64,000 nucleotides of DNA from NCBI GenBank assembly GCA_016296575.1, contig JAEDJA010000005.1, positions 1 through 64,000 on the forward strand. The letters are read 5' to 3'. Within the stretch, counting starts at the first letter, position 1; every line of letters begins with the position of its first letter. The notes beneath the pieces were generated by a model. That model ran no database searches. It was given only the letters and a program-made list of their open reading frames with translations, and had not been told where the DNA came from. Shown here piece after piece: positions 45,020 through 53,330 of the stretch. The position numbers were made by a program, and so were the translations under genes. This DNA is from Treponema sp. Lineage in GTDB: Bacteria > Spirochaetota > Spirochaetia > Treponematales > Treponemataceae.

Positions 45020-46018
45020 ATGGTATCTTACAAAGAACTCGGTCTTGTAAACACAAAAGACATTTTTGCAAAAGCTATGAAAGGCAAATATGCTATTCCA
45101 GCTTATAACTTCAACAACATGGAACAGATGCAGGCTATTATTCAGGCTTGTGTTCAGACAAAATCTCCAGTAATCCTCCAGGTTTCAAAAGGTGCTCGCG
45201 ACTACTGTAACGCTAACCTCCTGCGCAACATGGCTAAAGGTGCTGTAGAATATGCACACGACCTTGGTTGCGATATCCCTATCGTTCTTCACCTGGATCA
45301 CGGTCCATCTTTCGAAGTAGCTAAAGAATGTATCGACAACGGATTCTCATCTGTTATGATCGATGGTTCTTCACTTCCATACGATGAAAACGTAGCACTC
45401 ACAAAAAAAGTATGTGACTATGCTCACCAGTTCGATGTAACTGTAGAAGGAGAACTTGGTGTTCTCGCTGGTGTAGAAGATGATGTAGTTGCAGAAGAAA
45501 GCCACTACACAAAACCAGAAGAAGTTGTTGACTTCGTTACAAAAACTGGTTGTGATTCACTTGCTATCTCAATCGGAACATCACATGGACGCTGTAAGTT
45601 CAGACCAGAACAGTGTACACGTTCTGCTGACGGTGTTCTTACACCACCACCACTCGCTTTCGACGTTCTCGAAGCAATCGAAAAAAAACTCCCAGGTTTC
45701 CCAATCGTTCTTCACGGATCTTCTTCAGTTCCAATGAACTACGTACGTGAAATCGAAGAATTCGGTGGAAAAATCCCTGATTCTGTTGGTATTCCAGAAG
45801 AACAGCTGCGCAAAGCTGCAAAATCTGCTGTATGTAAAATCAACATTGACTCAGACTGTCGTCTCGCTATGACTGCTGCTGTTCGCCGCTACTTGGCTGA
45901 ACACCCAGATCACTTCGACCCACGTCAGTACCTTAAAGCTGCCCGGGATGAGCTTGTAAAAATGTACTCACACAAAAACAATGACGTTCTCGGAAGCTCT
46001 GGCCACGCTCTCGACTAA
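45020..46018 (+). CDS. fba: Class II fructose-bisphosphate aldolase
   Basis: A 332-residue zinc aldolase of glycolysis and gluconeogenesis. HLDHGPS holds the catalytic Asp and a zinc His, and EGELGVLAGVEDD and the VLHGSSSVP loop are standard. Its codon use differs from its neighbours: C-ending codons (TTC, AAC, ATC, CAC) and CGT/CGC arginine dominate, the mark of a very highly expressed gene. A hairpin array and a terminator follow it. Confidence 0.96.
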   Translation: MVSYKELGLVNTKDIFAKAMKGKYAIPAYNFNNMEQMQAIIQACVQTKSPVILQVSKGARDYCNANLLRNMAKGAVEYAHDLGCDIPIVLHLDHGPSFEVAKECIDNGFSSVMIDGSSLPYDENVALTKKVCDYAHQFDVTVEGELGVLAGVEDDVVAEESHYTKPEEVVDFVTKTGCDSLAISIGTSHGRCKFRPEQCTRSADGVLTPPPLAFDVLEAIEKKLPGFPIVLHGSSSVPMNYVREIEEFGGKIPDSVGIPEEQLRKAAKSAVCKINIDSDCRLAMTAAVRRYLAEHPDHFDPRQYLKAARDELVKMYSHKNNDVLGSSGHALD

Positions 46019-46025
46019 GAGTTTG

Positions 46026-46145
46026 CGTGATTTCGCAAGAAATCACGGGTTCTCGGCGCAAGCCGAGATACACATGCATTAGACTAGAATTACTGGTTCT
46101 CGGTGTAATCCGGGATAACTAGTTCTAGGTTAATCGAAAATAAAC
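46026..46145 (+). repeat. Array of three related hairpins after fba
   Basis: Hairpin 1 is a perfect 9-bp stem (46026-46034 with 46039-46047) closed by GCAA. Hairpin 2 is a perfect 7-bp stem TCTCGGC / GCCGAGA (46051-46057, 46062-46068), also closed by GCAA. Hairpin 3 (46092-46123) is longer and imperfect, with the same GGTTCTCGG...GATAA plan. A fourth, decayed copy of the motif runs on to about 46145. GCAA is a stable GNRA tetraloop, which suggests function as RNA. Confidence 0.65.
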
Positions 46146-46184
46146 ATTAATAGTAAATAAGTAATAATTGCTGTTAATTGAATG

Positions 46185-46226
46185 ACCTCTGATTGTAATA
46201 CTTATTGCTTTCAGAGGTTTTTTTTT
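46185..46226 (+). terminator. Terminator between fba and the LUD gene
   Basis: ACCTCTGA (46185-46192) and TCAGAGGT (46211-46218) form the stem, followed by nine T. The GGAG ribosome site of the next gene starts on the very next base (46227-46230), leaving no room for a promoter between them. Confidence 0.8.
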
Positions 46227-46237
46227 GGAGATATTTT

Positions 46238-46870
46238 ATGACTGCCATTGAAACACGAAATGAAAAACTTGCAGAAAAAGTAATCAAGGCACTTGAAAGC
46301 CGTCATATGACAGCCTGCTACTGTGCCACCGCTGCAGAAGCAAAGGAAAAAATTCTTTCTATGATTCCAGAAACTGATGTGGTAAGTTACGGTGGATCAG
46401 TAACCATCGACAAGCTGGGGATCAAGGAAGTACTCCGGGCAAAGGGACAGAAAATGCTGGACCGTGATATTGAAGCTGATCCTGTAAAACGACAGGAAAT
46501 CATGCGCCAGGGACTCTTGAGTGACACCTTCCTTATGAGTACAAACGCCATGACAGAAGACGGAGAACTGGTGAATATTGATGGAAATGGAAACCGTGTT
46601 GCCGCTTTGATCTATGGTCCAAAAAGCGTAATTCTGGCTGTTTCCATGAATAAGATTACAAAAACTTTAGAAGATGCATGGGCCCGTGCTCGAAACTTTG
46701 CAGCACCTGTAAATTCACAGCGTTTTGGACTTCCAACTCCTTGCTGCACAACAGGAGCCTGCGGAAACTGCAAAAGCGACAAATCAATATGCCGCCAGAT
46801 TGTAGTAACAAGACTTTCAATTCCAGGCCGCATTAAGGTTGTACTAATTGGCGAAGAGCTTGGATTTTAA
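46238..46870 (+). CDS. LUD-domain protein (lactate-utilisation-like)
   Basis: A 210-residue protein of the LUD/DUF162 fold found in lactate oxidation subunits LutB/LutC and in stand-alone proteins. The core includes SYGGSVTIDKLGI and NRVAALIYGPKSVI. The C-terminus has a Cys-rich cluster (CCTTGACGNCKSDKSIC) of five Cys that could hold an iron-sulfur cluster or metal. The ATG at 46238 follows GGAG by 7 nt. No lutA/lutB neighbour exists, so its role is uncertain. Confidence 0.8.
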   Translation: MTAIETRNEKLAEKVIKALESRHMTACYCATAAEAKEKILSMIPETDVVSYGGSVTIDKLGIKEVLRAKGQKMLDRDIEADPVKRQEIMRQGLLSDTFLMSTNAMTEDGELVNIDGNGNRVAALIYGPKSVILAVSMNKITKTLEDAWARARNFAAPVNSQRFGLPTPCCTTGACGNCKSDKSICRQIVVTRLSIPGRIKVVLIGEELGF

Positions 46871-46872
46871 AC

Positions 46873-47069
46873 AGAAAAAAGTACTGCTGTTGAAGAGAAA
46901 CTAACCTAAAGCGGCGGGAAGAAAAGCGGGTCCCAGCGACGGAAAAAAAAAACGCGCACCACACGAGTAGCAAAGCTACAATTGTGGTGCGGTCGTTTTT
47001 TTCCTGCGTCCCACTTTTATTCCCGCGCAATTATTTTAAATACTCTTCAACAGCAGTGCTTTCTTTTTT
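46873..47069. repeat. Long multi-tier fold-back between convergent genes
   Basis: Nearly the whole ~200-nt gap folds on itself. The outer stem is GTACTGCTGTTGAAGAG (46881-46897) with 47043-47059, 16 of 17 Watson-Crick plus one wobble. A long imperfect GC/A-rich stem follows (about 46911-46952 with 46992-47028). A perfect 8-bp CGCACCAC / GTGGTGCG (46955-46962, 46984-46991) leads to an apical GTAGC-AAA-GCTAC hairpin. A/T tracts flank both outer ends, so it can terminate both the LUD gene and hslU. Confidence 0.8.
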
Positions 47070-48503
47070 TTACAAGATGTAGCGGCTCAAATCTTCGTTG
47101 GCTGCAACTTCATTCAGTTTTGAATCAACATAAGCTGCATCTACTTTGATTGTTTCGCCATTATGTTTATCAGCATCAAAACTGATTTCATCAAGAACCT
47201 TTTCCATAATGGTGTGAAGACGTCGGGCACCGATATTTTCAGCCTTTGCATTTACATCTTCTGCAATGTAACTCATGCGGTCAATTGCATCTTCCGTAAT
47301 ATCAAGAGTAACACCTTCAGTTTCCATAAGTTTTGTATACTGCATGGTAAGACTGTTTTTTGGTTCGGTAAGAATACGTTTAAATTCTTCTTTATGCAGA
47401 CTTTCAAGCTCTACGCGAAGAGGGAAACGTCCCTGAAGCTCAGGAATTAAATCACTTGGTTTACTCATACTAAAAGCACCAGCCGCAATAAACAGAATGT
47501 GGGTTGTGTCGATTACACCCCATTTTGTATTTACATTGCTTCCTTCAACAATTGGAAGAATATCACGCTGAACACCTTCTCTGGAAACGGTACCACCATG
47601 AGCATCGTTATGAACGGCAATTTTATCAATTTCATCAATAAAGATAATTCCACTCTGCTGAACACGTTCCTTGGCAATATCAACAGCCTTGTCTCGGTCT
47701 ACAAGATTTTCCAGGGTTTCTTCTGTAAGCACTTTTCGGGCATCTCGGATTTTCATGTTACGTTTTTTACTTCGTCCACCACCGTTAATCATGTTTACAA
47801 TACCCTGCATGCTGTTTTCCAGGTCTTCTATACTGCCGCCAGCAATGATTTCCATATTAGGCATGCCGTTTCCATTTGGTTTTACTGTTACTTCAACTTC
47901 ACGGTCTTCAAGTTTACCTTCACGAAGCCACTGACGGAATTTTTCGCGGGTAGAATTGTCTTCAGCAATCTTGTTTTCATCTTCTTTTTTTACTTCAGCA
48001 GGCAGATTTTTTGCATTGTCACCGAAAATATTTCCAAGAATTGCCCCCTTATCTTCTTCTTTTTTCTTTACATCACCACTTCCAGGCAAAAGAAGATCAA
48101 GCAATTTTTCTTCAACTAATGAAACTGATTTTTCTTTAAGATCTTCTTCCATTTCAGCCTTAACATCATTAATTCCCACTGCCATAAGATCGCGAATCAT
48201 GCTTTCTACGTCACGACCAACGTATCCTACTTCGGTATATTTTGTGGCTTCAACCTTCAAAAATGGAGCTCCACAGAGTTTTGCAAGACGGCGGGCAATT
48301 TCAGTTTTACCAACACCTGTTGGCCCAATCATAAGGATATTTTTAGGAGCAACTTCATCACGGATTTCTTCTGGCAGTTTCAGACGACGGTAACGGTTTC
48401 GCAAAGCTACAGCTACAGCCCGTTTCGCATTGGTCTGCCCGATAATATACTGATCAAGTTTTTCTACAATTTCGCTTGGTGTTAAATCCTGCTGTTTTTC
48501 CAT
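47070..48503 (-). CDS. hslU: HslU (ClpY) unfoldase ATPase
   Basis: A 477-residue AAA+ ring that unfolds proteins and feeds them to HslV. Walker A GPTGVGKTEI, Walker B IIFIDEIDKIA and the GYVGRD pore loop are clear. The intermediate I-domain (~120-260) is enriched in Glu/Lys. The protein ends in LSRYIL, the tail that inserts into HslV. Its start lies 1 nt after the hslV stop. Confidence 0.96.
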   Translation of the reverse strand: MEKQQDLTPSEIVEKLDQYIIGQTNAKRAVAVALRNRYRRLKLPEEIRDEVAPKNILMIGPTGVGKTEIARRLAKLCGAPFLKVEATKYTEVGYVGRDVESMIRDLMAVGINDVKAEMEEDLKEKSVSLVEEKLLDLLLPGSGDVKKKEEDKGAILGNIFGDNAKNLPAEVKKEDENKIAEDNSTREKFRQWLREGKLEDREVEVTVKPNGNGMPNMEIIAGGSIEDLENSMQGIVNMINGGGRSKKRNMKIRDARKVLTEETLENLVDRDKAVDIAKERVQQSGIIFIDEIDKIAVHNDAHGGTVSREGVQRDILPIVEGSNVNTKWGVIDTTHILFIAAGAFSMSKPSDLIPELQGRFPLRVELESLHKEEFKRILTEPKNSLTMQYTKLMETEGVTLDITEDAIDRMSYIAEDVNAKAENIGARRLHTIMEKVLDEISFDADKHNGETIKVDAAYVDSKLNEVAANEDLSRYIL

Positions 48504-48504
48504 A

Positions 48505-49047
48505 TTATAATTCCTCTACAGTAACATTCTGGTTTGTATAAATACAGATGTTTCCTGCAATTCGAAGTGATTTTTCGGCAATTTCCTTTGCAGTGTAAGA
48601 AGATCCATCAAGGTAAGCCAATGCTGCAGAATATGCATAATTTCCGCCAGAACCAATGGCAATAACATCGTTTTCAGGTTCAATTACGTTTCCATCTCCA
48701 CTGATAAGAAGGATTTTTGAACTGTCAGCCACAAGCAACATTGCTTCAAGCTTCTGAAGTGTGCGGTCTGTACGCCAGGCCTTTGCCAGTTCTACAGCGG
48801 CACGGGTAAGATCACCATTTACGCCTTTAATTTTTTCTTCAAAACGATCCAGAAGGGTAAAAGCATCTGCAACTGACCCTGCAAATCCTGTAAGAATTTT
48901 CCCGTCATAAATTTTTCGGACCTTTCTTGCATTTCCTTTGCAAACTGTATCACCAAGTGTTACCTGTCCGTCCCCGGCCATGGCAACTTTTCCATCTTTT
49001 TTTACTGCAATAACTGTAGTACTGCGAATCTTTACTTTATCCCCCAT
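48505..49047 (-). CDS. hslV: HslV (ClpQ) protease subunit
   Basis: A 180-residue proteasome-like peptidase. The catalytic threonine is in RSTTVIAVKKDG; Thr10 should become the N-terminus after removal of a 9-residue propeptide, longer than E. coli's single Met. GDGQVTLG and FAGSVADAFTLLDRFE follow. AAGGAGAC lies 6-7 nt before the ATG. It is followed directly by hslU and preceded by the xer recombinase, an order also known from Firmicutes. Confidence 0.95.
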   Translation of the reverse strand: MGDKVKIRSTTVIAVKKDGKVAMAGDGQVTLGDTVCKGNARKVRKIYDGKILTGFAGSVADAFTLLDRFEEKIKGVNGDLTRAAVELAKAWRTDRTLQKLEAMLLVADSSKILLISGDGNVIEPENDVIAIGSGGNYAYSAALAYLDGSSYTAKEIAEKSLRIAGNICIYTNQNVTVEEL

Positions 49048-49141
49048 ATTTGTCTCCTTAAGAAAATTAAAAGTTAAAAGTTAAAAATTAAAAACTTTGA
49101 AATTTTTCATTTTTCATTTTTATTTTTTATATTTTCATTTA
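49048..49141. repeat. AT-rich heptamer repeats between xer and hslV
   Basis: The gap is built of short near-repeats, including three AAAAGTT/AAAAATT heptamers near 49066-49092 and TTTTTCA-type heptamers near 49104-49120. It contains no ORF. Another heptamer array lies on the other side of xer. Confidence 0.5.
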
Positions 49142-50032
49142 TTACTCTCCATGTGGATGTGCTTTATTGTAAATATCTATTAATCTCTCTGTTGTTACAT
49201 GTGTATAGCGCTGGGTAGTAGAAATACTGGAATGCCCCAGAAGCTCCTGCACTACCCGCACGTCAGCACCATTGGCAAGCATAGTTGTGGCAAAGGTGTG
49301 GCGAAATGCATGAGGTGAAACATGATGATTTGTTCCCTCAGGACCAGAATATCTTGATAAAATATATTGAAGTCCGCCTGTGGTAAGGGCTGTTCCTCCC
49401 TGATTCAAAAAAATATGCTCTTCCTTATTTGAAGGAAACCGAACTTTTCTATCTTCAAGATATATTTCCAGTGCTTTTTGAGCATCCTTTTCAAAATAAA
49501 CGTAGCGTTCCTTGTTTCCTTTTCCCCGAACAAGTGCACTTGTGATTCCATCCTTAAAATCAGAAAACTTCAGATTTACCAGTTCACTTACACGACAACC
49601 GGATGAATACAGCATTTCAAAGATGGCACGATCTCTTGTTTCCCATAAAAGCTCCTTTTTTTCCGGCAGTTCACAGATAGCATCAACTTCTTTAGTAGTC
49701 ATAAACCGTGGAATCTTTTTTGGCATTTTTACAGTTTTTATTTCAAGTGCCACATTTGTAGAAATATAGTTCATATGGCGGCAGTAAGTAAAAAGCCCAC
49801 GAAGTGCGGCAATAAATCTATTGATGGAAGCTGCTGACTTTTTTTCCCTGGAAAGTTCACCTACACAAAACAGAAAATCATTTTTTTTAAATCCTGTGAT
49901 ATCAGAATCTTTTCCCAAAAATTTACATAAACGGTCAAGATCATTTTTATAACCGGTCAAGGTATTGGGAGAAACTGATCGAACTGAATCCAGATAAATC
50001 AAGTATTCATCGGATGCCTGAGAAAGAGTCAT
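49142..50032 (-). CDS. XerC/XerD-type tyrosine recombinase
   Basis: A 296-residue site-specific recombinase of the chromosome-dimer-resolving type. All catalytic residues are in place: Arg147, Lys172, His241, Arg244, His267 and Tyr276. The core-binding domain (~1-95) and size match XerC/XerD. The xer-hslV-hslU order is like codV-clpQ-clpY in Bacillus, supporting a housekeeping rather than phage role. No clear ribosome site precedes the ATG; TAAATT lies 6 nt upstream. Confidence 0.92.
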   Translation of the reverse strand: MTLSQASDEYLIYLDSVRSVSPNTLTGYKNDLDRLCKFLGKDSDITGFKKNDFLFCVGELSREKKSAASINRFIAALRGLFTYCRHMNYISTNVALEIKTVKMPKKIPRFMTTKEVDAICELPEKKELLWETRDRAIFEMLYSSGCRVSELVNLKFSDFKDGITSALVRGKGNKERYVYFEKDAQKALEIYLEDRKVRFPSNKEEHIFLNQGGTALTTGGLQYILSRYSGPEGTNHHVSPHAFRHTFATTMLANGADVRVVQELLGHSSISTTQRYTHVTTERLIDIYNKAHPHGE

Positions 50033-50071
50033 AAGATAAATTTACTAAAGAAAAGGAAGGAAATCAATGAA

Positions 50072-50124
50072 AATGAATAATGAATAATGAATAATGAATA
50101 ATGAATAATGAATAATGAATAATG
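50072..50124. repeat. Tandem heptamer AATGAAT, about seven copies
   Basis: Seven near-perfect head-to-tail copies of AATGAAT, followed by a variant AATGAAA. It lies 40 nt upstream of the xer start and just after the stop of the 50130 gene, a good place to alter promoter spacing by copy-number change. Confidence 0.85.
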
Positions 50125-50129
50125 AAAAA

Positions 50130-50726
50130 TTAGGGGATGTAGGGGGAGAGTTCGGATTGGAAATTTTCCAGGGTCAGGGGGATTCTTTTTTCTTCGGAGG
50201 TTCTGGTGCTGGTGAGTTTCAGAAGATAGGATTCTTTTTCGGGAAGGAGCTGCCACAGGTAATCTACCGTAGAAATTTTTTCCTGAATATATGCTTTTAT
50301 GAATTCCCCGGCAACCTTCTGTTTTTTTGTAAGATTTAGATGTTTTTTTAAAAGCTGTTCCAGTTCCTTTTTATAATCAGGAATCAGTTTTATAAAGGTT
50401 TCAATTTCAGGAAATGGATTGTATGGAAGCTTAGCATCACAGATTTTTACAGGCTCTGCGCCGGTTGTCTGTATCAGGCTCAATTTAATCTGTGACTGGA
50501 AGAAAACACGGAGTTTTACTGTTGCAGTAACAGGAATTTCCCAGGTAATGTAACTGACATTGTCAGTCATTTTTGCAGCAAGCTCCGGGTGAGTTTCTTC
50601 AAATTTTTTTATTTCACCAATCACTTCAGAAAAAATCAGTCGCTCTGAGCCTGCTCTGGTCATATTTTTATGCTGAATATCATTCAGTTTTTCTTTCCAA
50701 AAATCAGATTCTTTATCATCAAACAT
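50130..50726 (-). CDS. Protein of unknown function in the MoxR-VWA cassette
   Basis: A 198-residue soluble protein with no signal peptide or motif I recognise. The N-terminus is charged and helical, the middle (ITWEIPVTATVKLRVFF) looks like beta strands, and the C-terminal ~90 residues are helical and Lys/Glu rich. It lies 18 nt after the VWA protein gene and is probably the third member of the moxR-VWA operon, so a role with those two is inferred from position only. Confidence 0.6.
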   Translation of the reverse strand: MFDDKESDFWKEKLNDIQHKNMTRAGSERLIFSEVIGEIKKFEETHPELAAKMTDNVSYITWEIPVTATVKLRVFFQSQIKLSLIQTTGAEPVKICDAKLPYNPFPEIETFIKLIPDYKKELEQLLKKHLNLTKKQKVAGEFIKAYIQEKISTVDYLWQLLPEKESYLLKLTSTRTSEEKRIPLTLENFQSELSPYIP

Positions 50727-50744
50727 TGAAAACTCCCATATTGA

Positions 50745-51962
50745 CTAAAATGGCAGATATGTAGATTTATTTCCAGGCAGACTATTTATCCACTGGCGGC
50801 ACTTTTCATAATCCTGACGGCCTGTAATAATCCAAAGTATATTGGCACTATTTCCATTCATAACAGGAATCTGGCCCTGTCCATCGGTAAAGATTATAAG
50901 ACCATTATAATCAGATTTGTGGTCAAAATAAAAATCAATGGCTGGCTGAAAATTAGTACCGCCACGACCTTTGATTTCTCCAAGTTCAATCTTTTTTTTG
51001 AATGTTACCGGTTTTAGATTTTTTAGACCGGTATCAAAGAAAATCACATCAATTTTTTCAATAATTCCCAAAAAGAAAATATTTTTTATCGCTTTATAAA
51101 AATGATTAAAGCTTTCGTCAGTAATTGATCCACTCACATCCACCGCTATAAGAATATTTGCTTTCCTTTCATAGCGGCTTCCCATTGCATTAAATCCAAA
51201 ACGTCGGCTTGGTTTCATGCGTGTAAGATTTCGTGAAGAACTTACGATATTCGCACGGAATTTTGAAAGAGCCCGTCTGTAGTCAAAAGAAAAATCACTT
51301 TCATCTCTTAATGACCGCTGAAGCTCCCCTCCAAGACCGCCCCAACCTTCATCAACCTGGGCTTTTTTTATTTCATCTTTTATCTTATTCTGTGCATCCT
51401 CATTTTCTTCCCACAAAGCTGCACTTTCATCTGCCATTGCAAGAAGATTTTCACTGTATTCATCAGCACCACCTGCATTCTGGCCGTTTTTTGACTCTGA
51501 AATAAGATTATAAAGCTTTTTGTACCATTCTTCAAAAGAAAGATTTTCGTACATAAACACCTTCCCAGGACTTTCAAAGGCTCTGGCATAAGCTGGATCA
51601 CGGCTTTTCATATATTCTACGCCAGGAAGAACAATCTCCTTAGAAAATCTGTACATTGCAGCAATTGTAACGTCACTGGCAAGCAGAAGAATCAATTTTT
51701 TTGCATTATAAGGTTGACGGGCGTAAGGATGAAGAAGAAGGATTCTATAAACTTCTATTTTAAAATATTCTTCCAGAACAGCAGGATTACAATCACACAA
51801 AAGCTCAGAATTAAACTCAATATGAAAATTTCCCGAACGGAACGGCACAGAAAGTCCCGGATTTTCAACAAGCCTATGGGTACAAACCGCCGAAAATAAA
51901 AGCGGTTCCTGATAAAACCAGGATGAGATTATTTCCTTTAATTTCTGTTCTGTTTTAGTCAT
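50745..51962 (-). CDS. VWA-like protein with DUF2201 N-terminus
   Basis: A 405-residue protein. Residues 1-~260 resemble the putative metallopeptidase domain DUF2201, but the expected HExxH is reduced to a single His (EVYRILLLHPYAR), so it is probably not a protease. Residues ~275-405 are VWA-like with an intact MIDAS start (VDVSGS) and FTDGQG. Such proteins work with MoxR ATPases as metal-dependent chaperones for cofactor or complex assembly. It lies 3 nt after moxR. Confidence 0.82.
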   Translation of the reverse strand: MTKTEQKLKEIISSWFYQEPLLFSAVCTHRLVENPGLSVPFRSGNFHIEFNSELLCDCNPAVLEEYFKIEVYRILLLHPYARQPYNAKKLILLLASDVTIAAMYRFSKEIVLPGVEYMKSRDPAYARAFESPGKVFMYENLSFEEWYKKLYNLISESKNGQNAGGADEYSENLLAMADESAALWEENEDAQNKIKDEIKKAQVDEGWGGLGGELQRSLRDESDFSFDYRRALSKFRANIVSSSRNLTRMKPSRRFGFNAMGSRYERKANILIAVDVSGSITDESFNHFYKAIKNIFFLGIIEKIDVIFFDTGLKNLKPVTFKKKIELGEIKGRGGTNFQPAIDFYFDHKSDYNGLIIFTDGQGQIPVMNGNSANILWIITGRQDYEKCRQWINSLPGNKSTYLPF

Positions 51963-51965
51963 GTT

Positions 51966-53027
51966 TTAGCTGATGGCACCAAGAATTTTTGAGTACAAGG
52001 AATCACAGTGTTCTGTTATAAACAAAAGGGTTTTTGGATAAATCTGAGCTGAGCAAAGACTTATAAAATGCATCTGGTATTCCCTGGAAATCAGCCTAAG
52101 AAGATCAAAATATCTATTCAGGTTATCCGCAATTTTTTCAGATTCTTTGCCATCTTTGTTATCAGCAAATGCTTCTATAAATTTGAAGACTGAATTATTC
52201 AGCTGTGTAATACGGCTGATATCGAATTCACGAATCTGTGCTTCAATTTTGGAAAAATCACCTGTAAGCATATTTTTTACAGAAAATTCTTTTTCCGACT
52301 GTGCAAAATCAAAAAAAGCGGCAGTTGCTTCAGAACCGATAATACCTGCTACCAGGGGTTTTAGTTCCAGACAAATTGATGGAAACTTTCTTAAAATTTC
52401 ACTAACCCGTTCCCAGCTTCGGCGGTCAGGTGTTCGTTCAAGATTTTCTGATTCTCCATTATCAAAACTGTCCAGATATTCAGGGTTTTCCTTAATAAAA
52501 TCAATAACTCTTTTATCCAGACTGCTGTTTTCTGCCCACAAAATCCAATCTTCCACACTAGGAGCAAATTCGTAAATATTAAAACGGCTTACAAGGGCCG
52601 GGTCCAGATCAGTAAGCTGATACTCATTACCGTTGTTCACCGCACTTATTATTCTGCTGCCTTCTGGAAGTGATTTTCCGGCAAGCTTTCGGTTCAAGGT
52701 AAGATCCATAATGGTCTGCAACACTTCTGGACGGGCTCTGTTCAATTCATCTAAAAAAAGAACGATTGGAGCACCGTCTGTTGGGAACCAGTACGGAAGC
52801 ATAAAATCTGTTTTACCGGTTTTTTCGTTCTTTTCCGGAAGACCAATTAAATCACCAGGATCACTCATCTGCCCAAGAAACAGAGTTACCACCTTCTGCC
52901 CTTTTGATGAAAAATATGCTTCAAGAATGCGGGACTTACCGATACCGTGTTTTCCCATAAGCATAATATTTTGTGTTGATGGAGTATTGTCTAAAATAAA
53001 TTCAAGTTGTTTTGCGTTTATTGTCAT
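51966..53027 (-). CDS. MoxR-family AAA+ ATPase
   Basis: From the ATG at 53027 this is a 353-residue MoxR-type ATPase. Walker A GKHGIGKS is at residues 25-32, followed by Walker B VLFLDELNRA and the LTDLDPALVSRF sensor region. The frame could be read up to 53240, but that part is translated miniature element and is rejected. The ATG has no ribosome site, because the element ends 10 nt before it. The partner VWA protein is encoded next. Confidence 0.88.
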   Translation of the reverse strand: MTINAKQLEFILDNTPSTQNIMLMGKHGIGKSRILEAYFSSKGQKVVTLFLGQMSDPGDLIGLPEKNEKTGKTDFMLPYWFPTDGAPIVLFLDELNRARPEVLQTIMDLTLNRKLAGKSLPEGSRIISAVNNGNEYQLTDLDPALVSRFNIYEFAPSVEDWILWAENSSLDKRVIDFIKENPEYLDSFDNGESENLERTPDRRSWERVSEILRKFPSICLELKPLVAGIIGSEATAAFFDFAQSEKEFSVKNMLTGDFSKIEAQIREFDISRITQLNNSVFKFIEAFADNKDGKESEKIADNLNRYFDLLRLISREYQMHFISLCSAQIYPKTLLFITEHCDSLYSKILGAIS

Positions 53028-53037
53028 ATAAAAAAAT

Positions 53038-53274
53038 GGGGCTGTCCCAAAAGTTTGCATTACGGTGGTTGAGTTTACGGTCCCTGAGCCATGTCGAAGG
53101 GTGGTATCCTGAGCCTGTCGAAGGGTGGTATCCTGAGCCTGTCGAAGGGTCGAAACCACCATATTTAGTGTAGCAGTCATTTCGACGGGTGGTTCCTGAG
53201 CCTGTCGAAGGGTGGTTCCTGAGCCTGTCGAAGGGCTCAATGAGCGCTACACTCATTACTTTTGGGACAGCCTC
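53038..53274. mobile_element. Miniature inverted-repeat element, copy 3 (composite A+B)
   Basis: A 237-bp copy with excellent termini: GGGGCTGTCCCAAAAGT at one end and the complementary ACTTTTGGGACAGCC at the other. Read on the minus strand it starts like copy 1 (AATGAGTGTAGCGCTCATTGAG), has two 24-bp-type units, then the copy-2 head (AATGACTGCTACACTAAAT), then three more units and the shared tail. It fills most of the argG-moxR gap; nothing else is seen from 53028 to 53330 except an AT-rich stretch. Confidence 0.85.
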
Positions 53275-53330
53275 GTTATAAAATGTATTGAACTGGCAAG
53301 AAAAGCTTACAACAAAACGTTGCAAGATTT

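Noticed and set aside
47499..48119. 206-codon Phe-rich frame opposite hslU
   Set aside because: Composition is typical of antisense to a Glu/Lys-rich gene, and no start signal is present.
53028..53240. N-terminal extension of the MoxR protein
   Set aside because: The extra residues are translated element sequence (repeated TLRQAQD); the family's N-terminus starts at the ATG at 53027.
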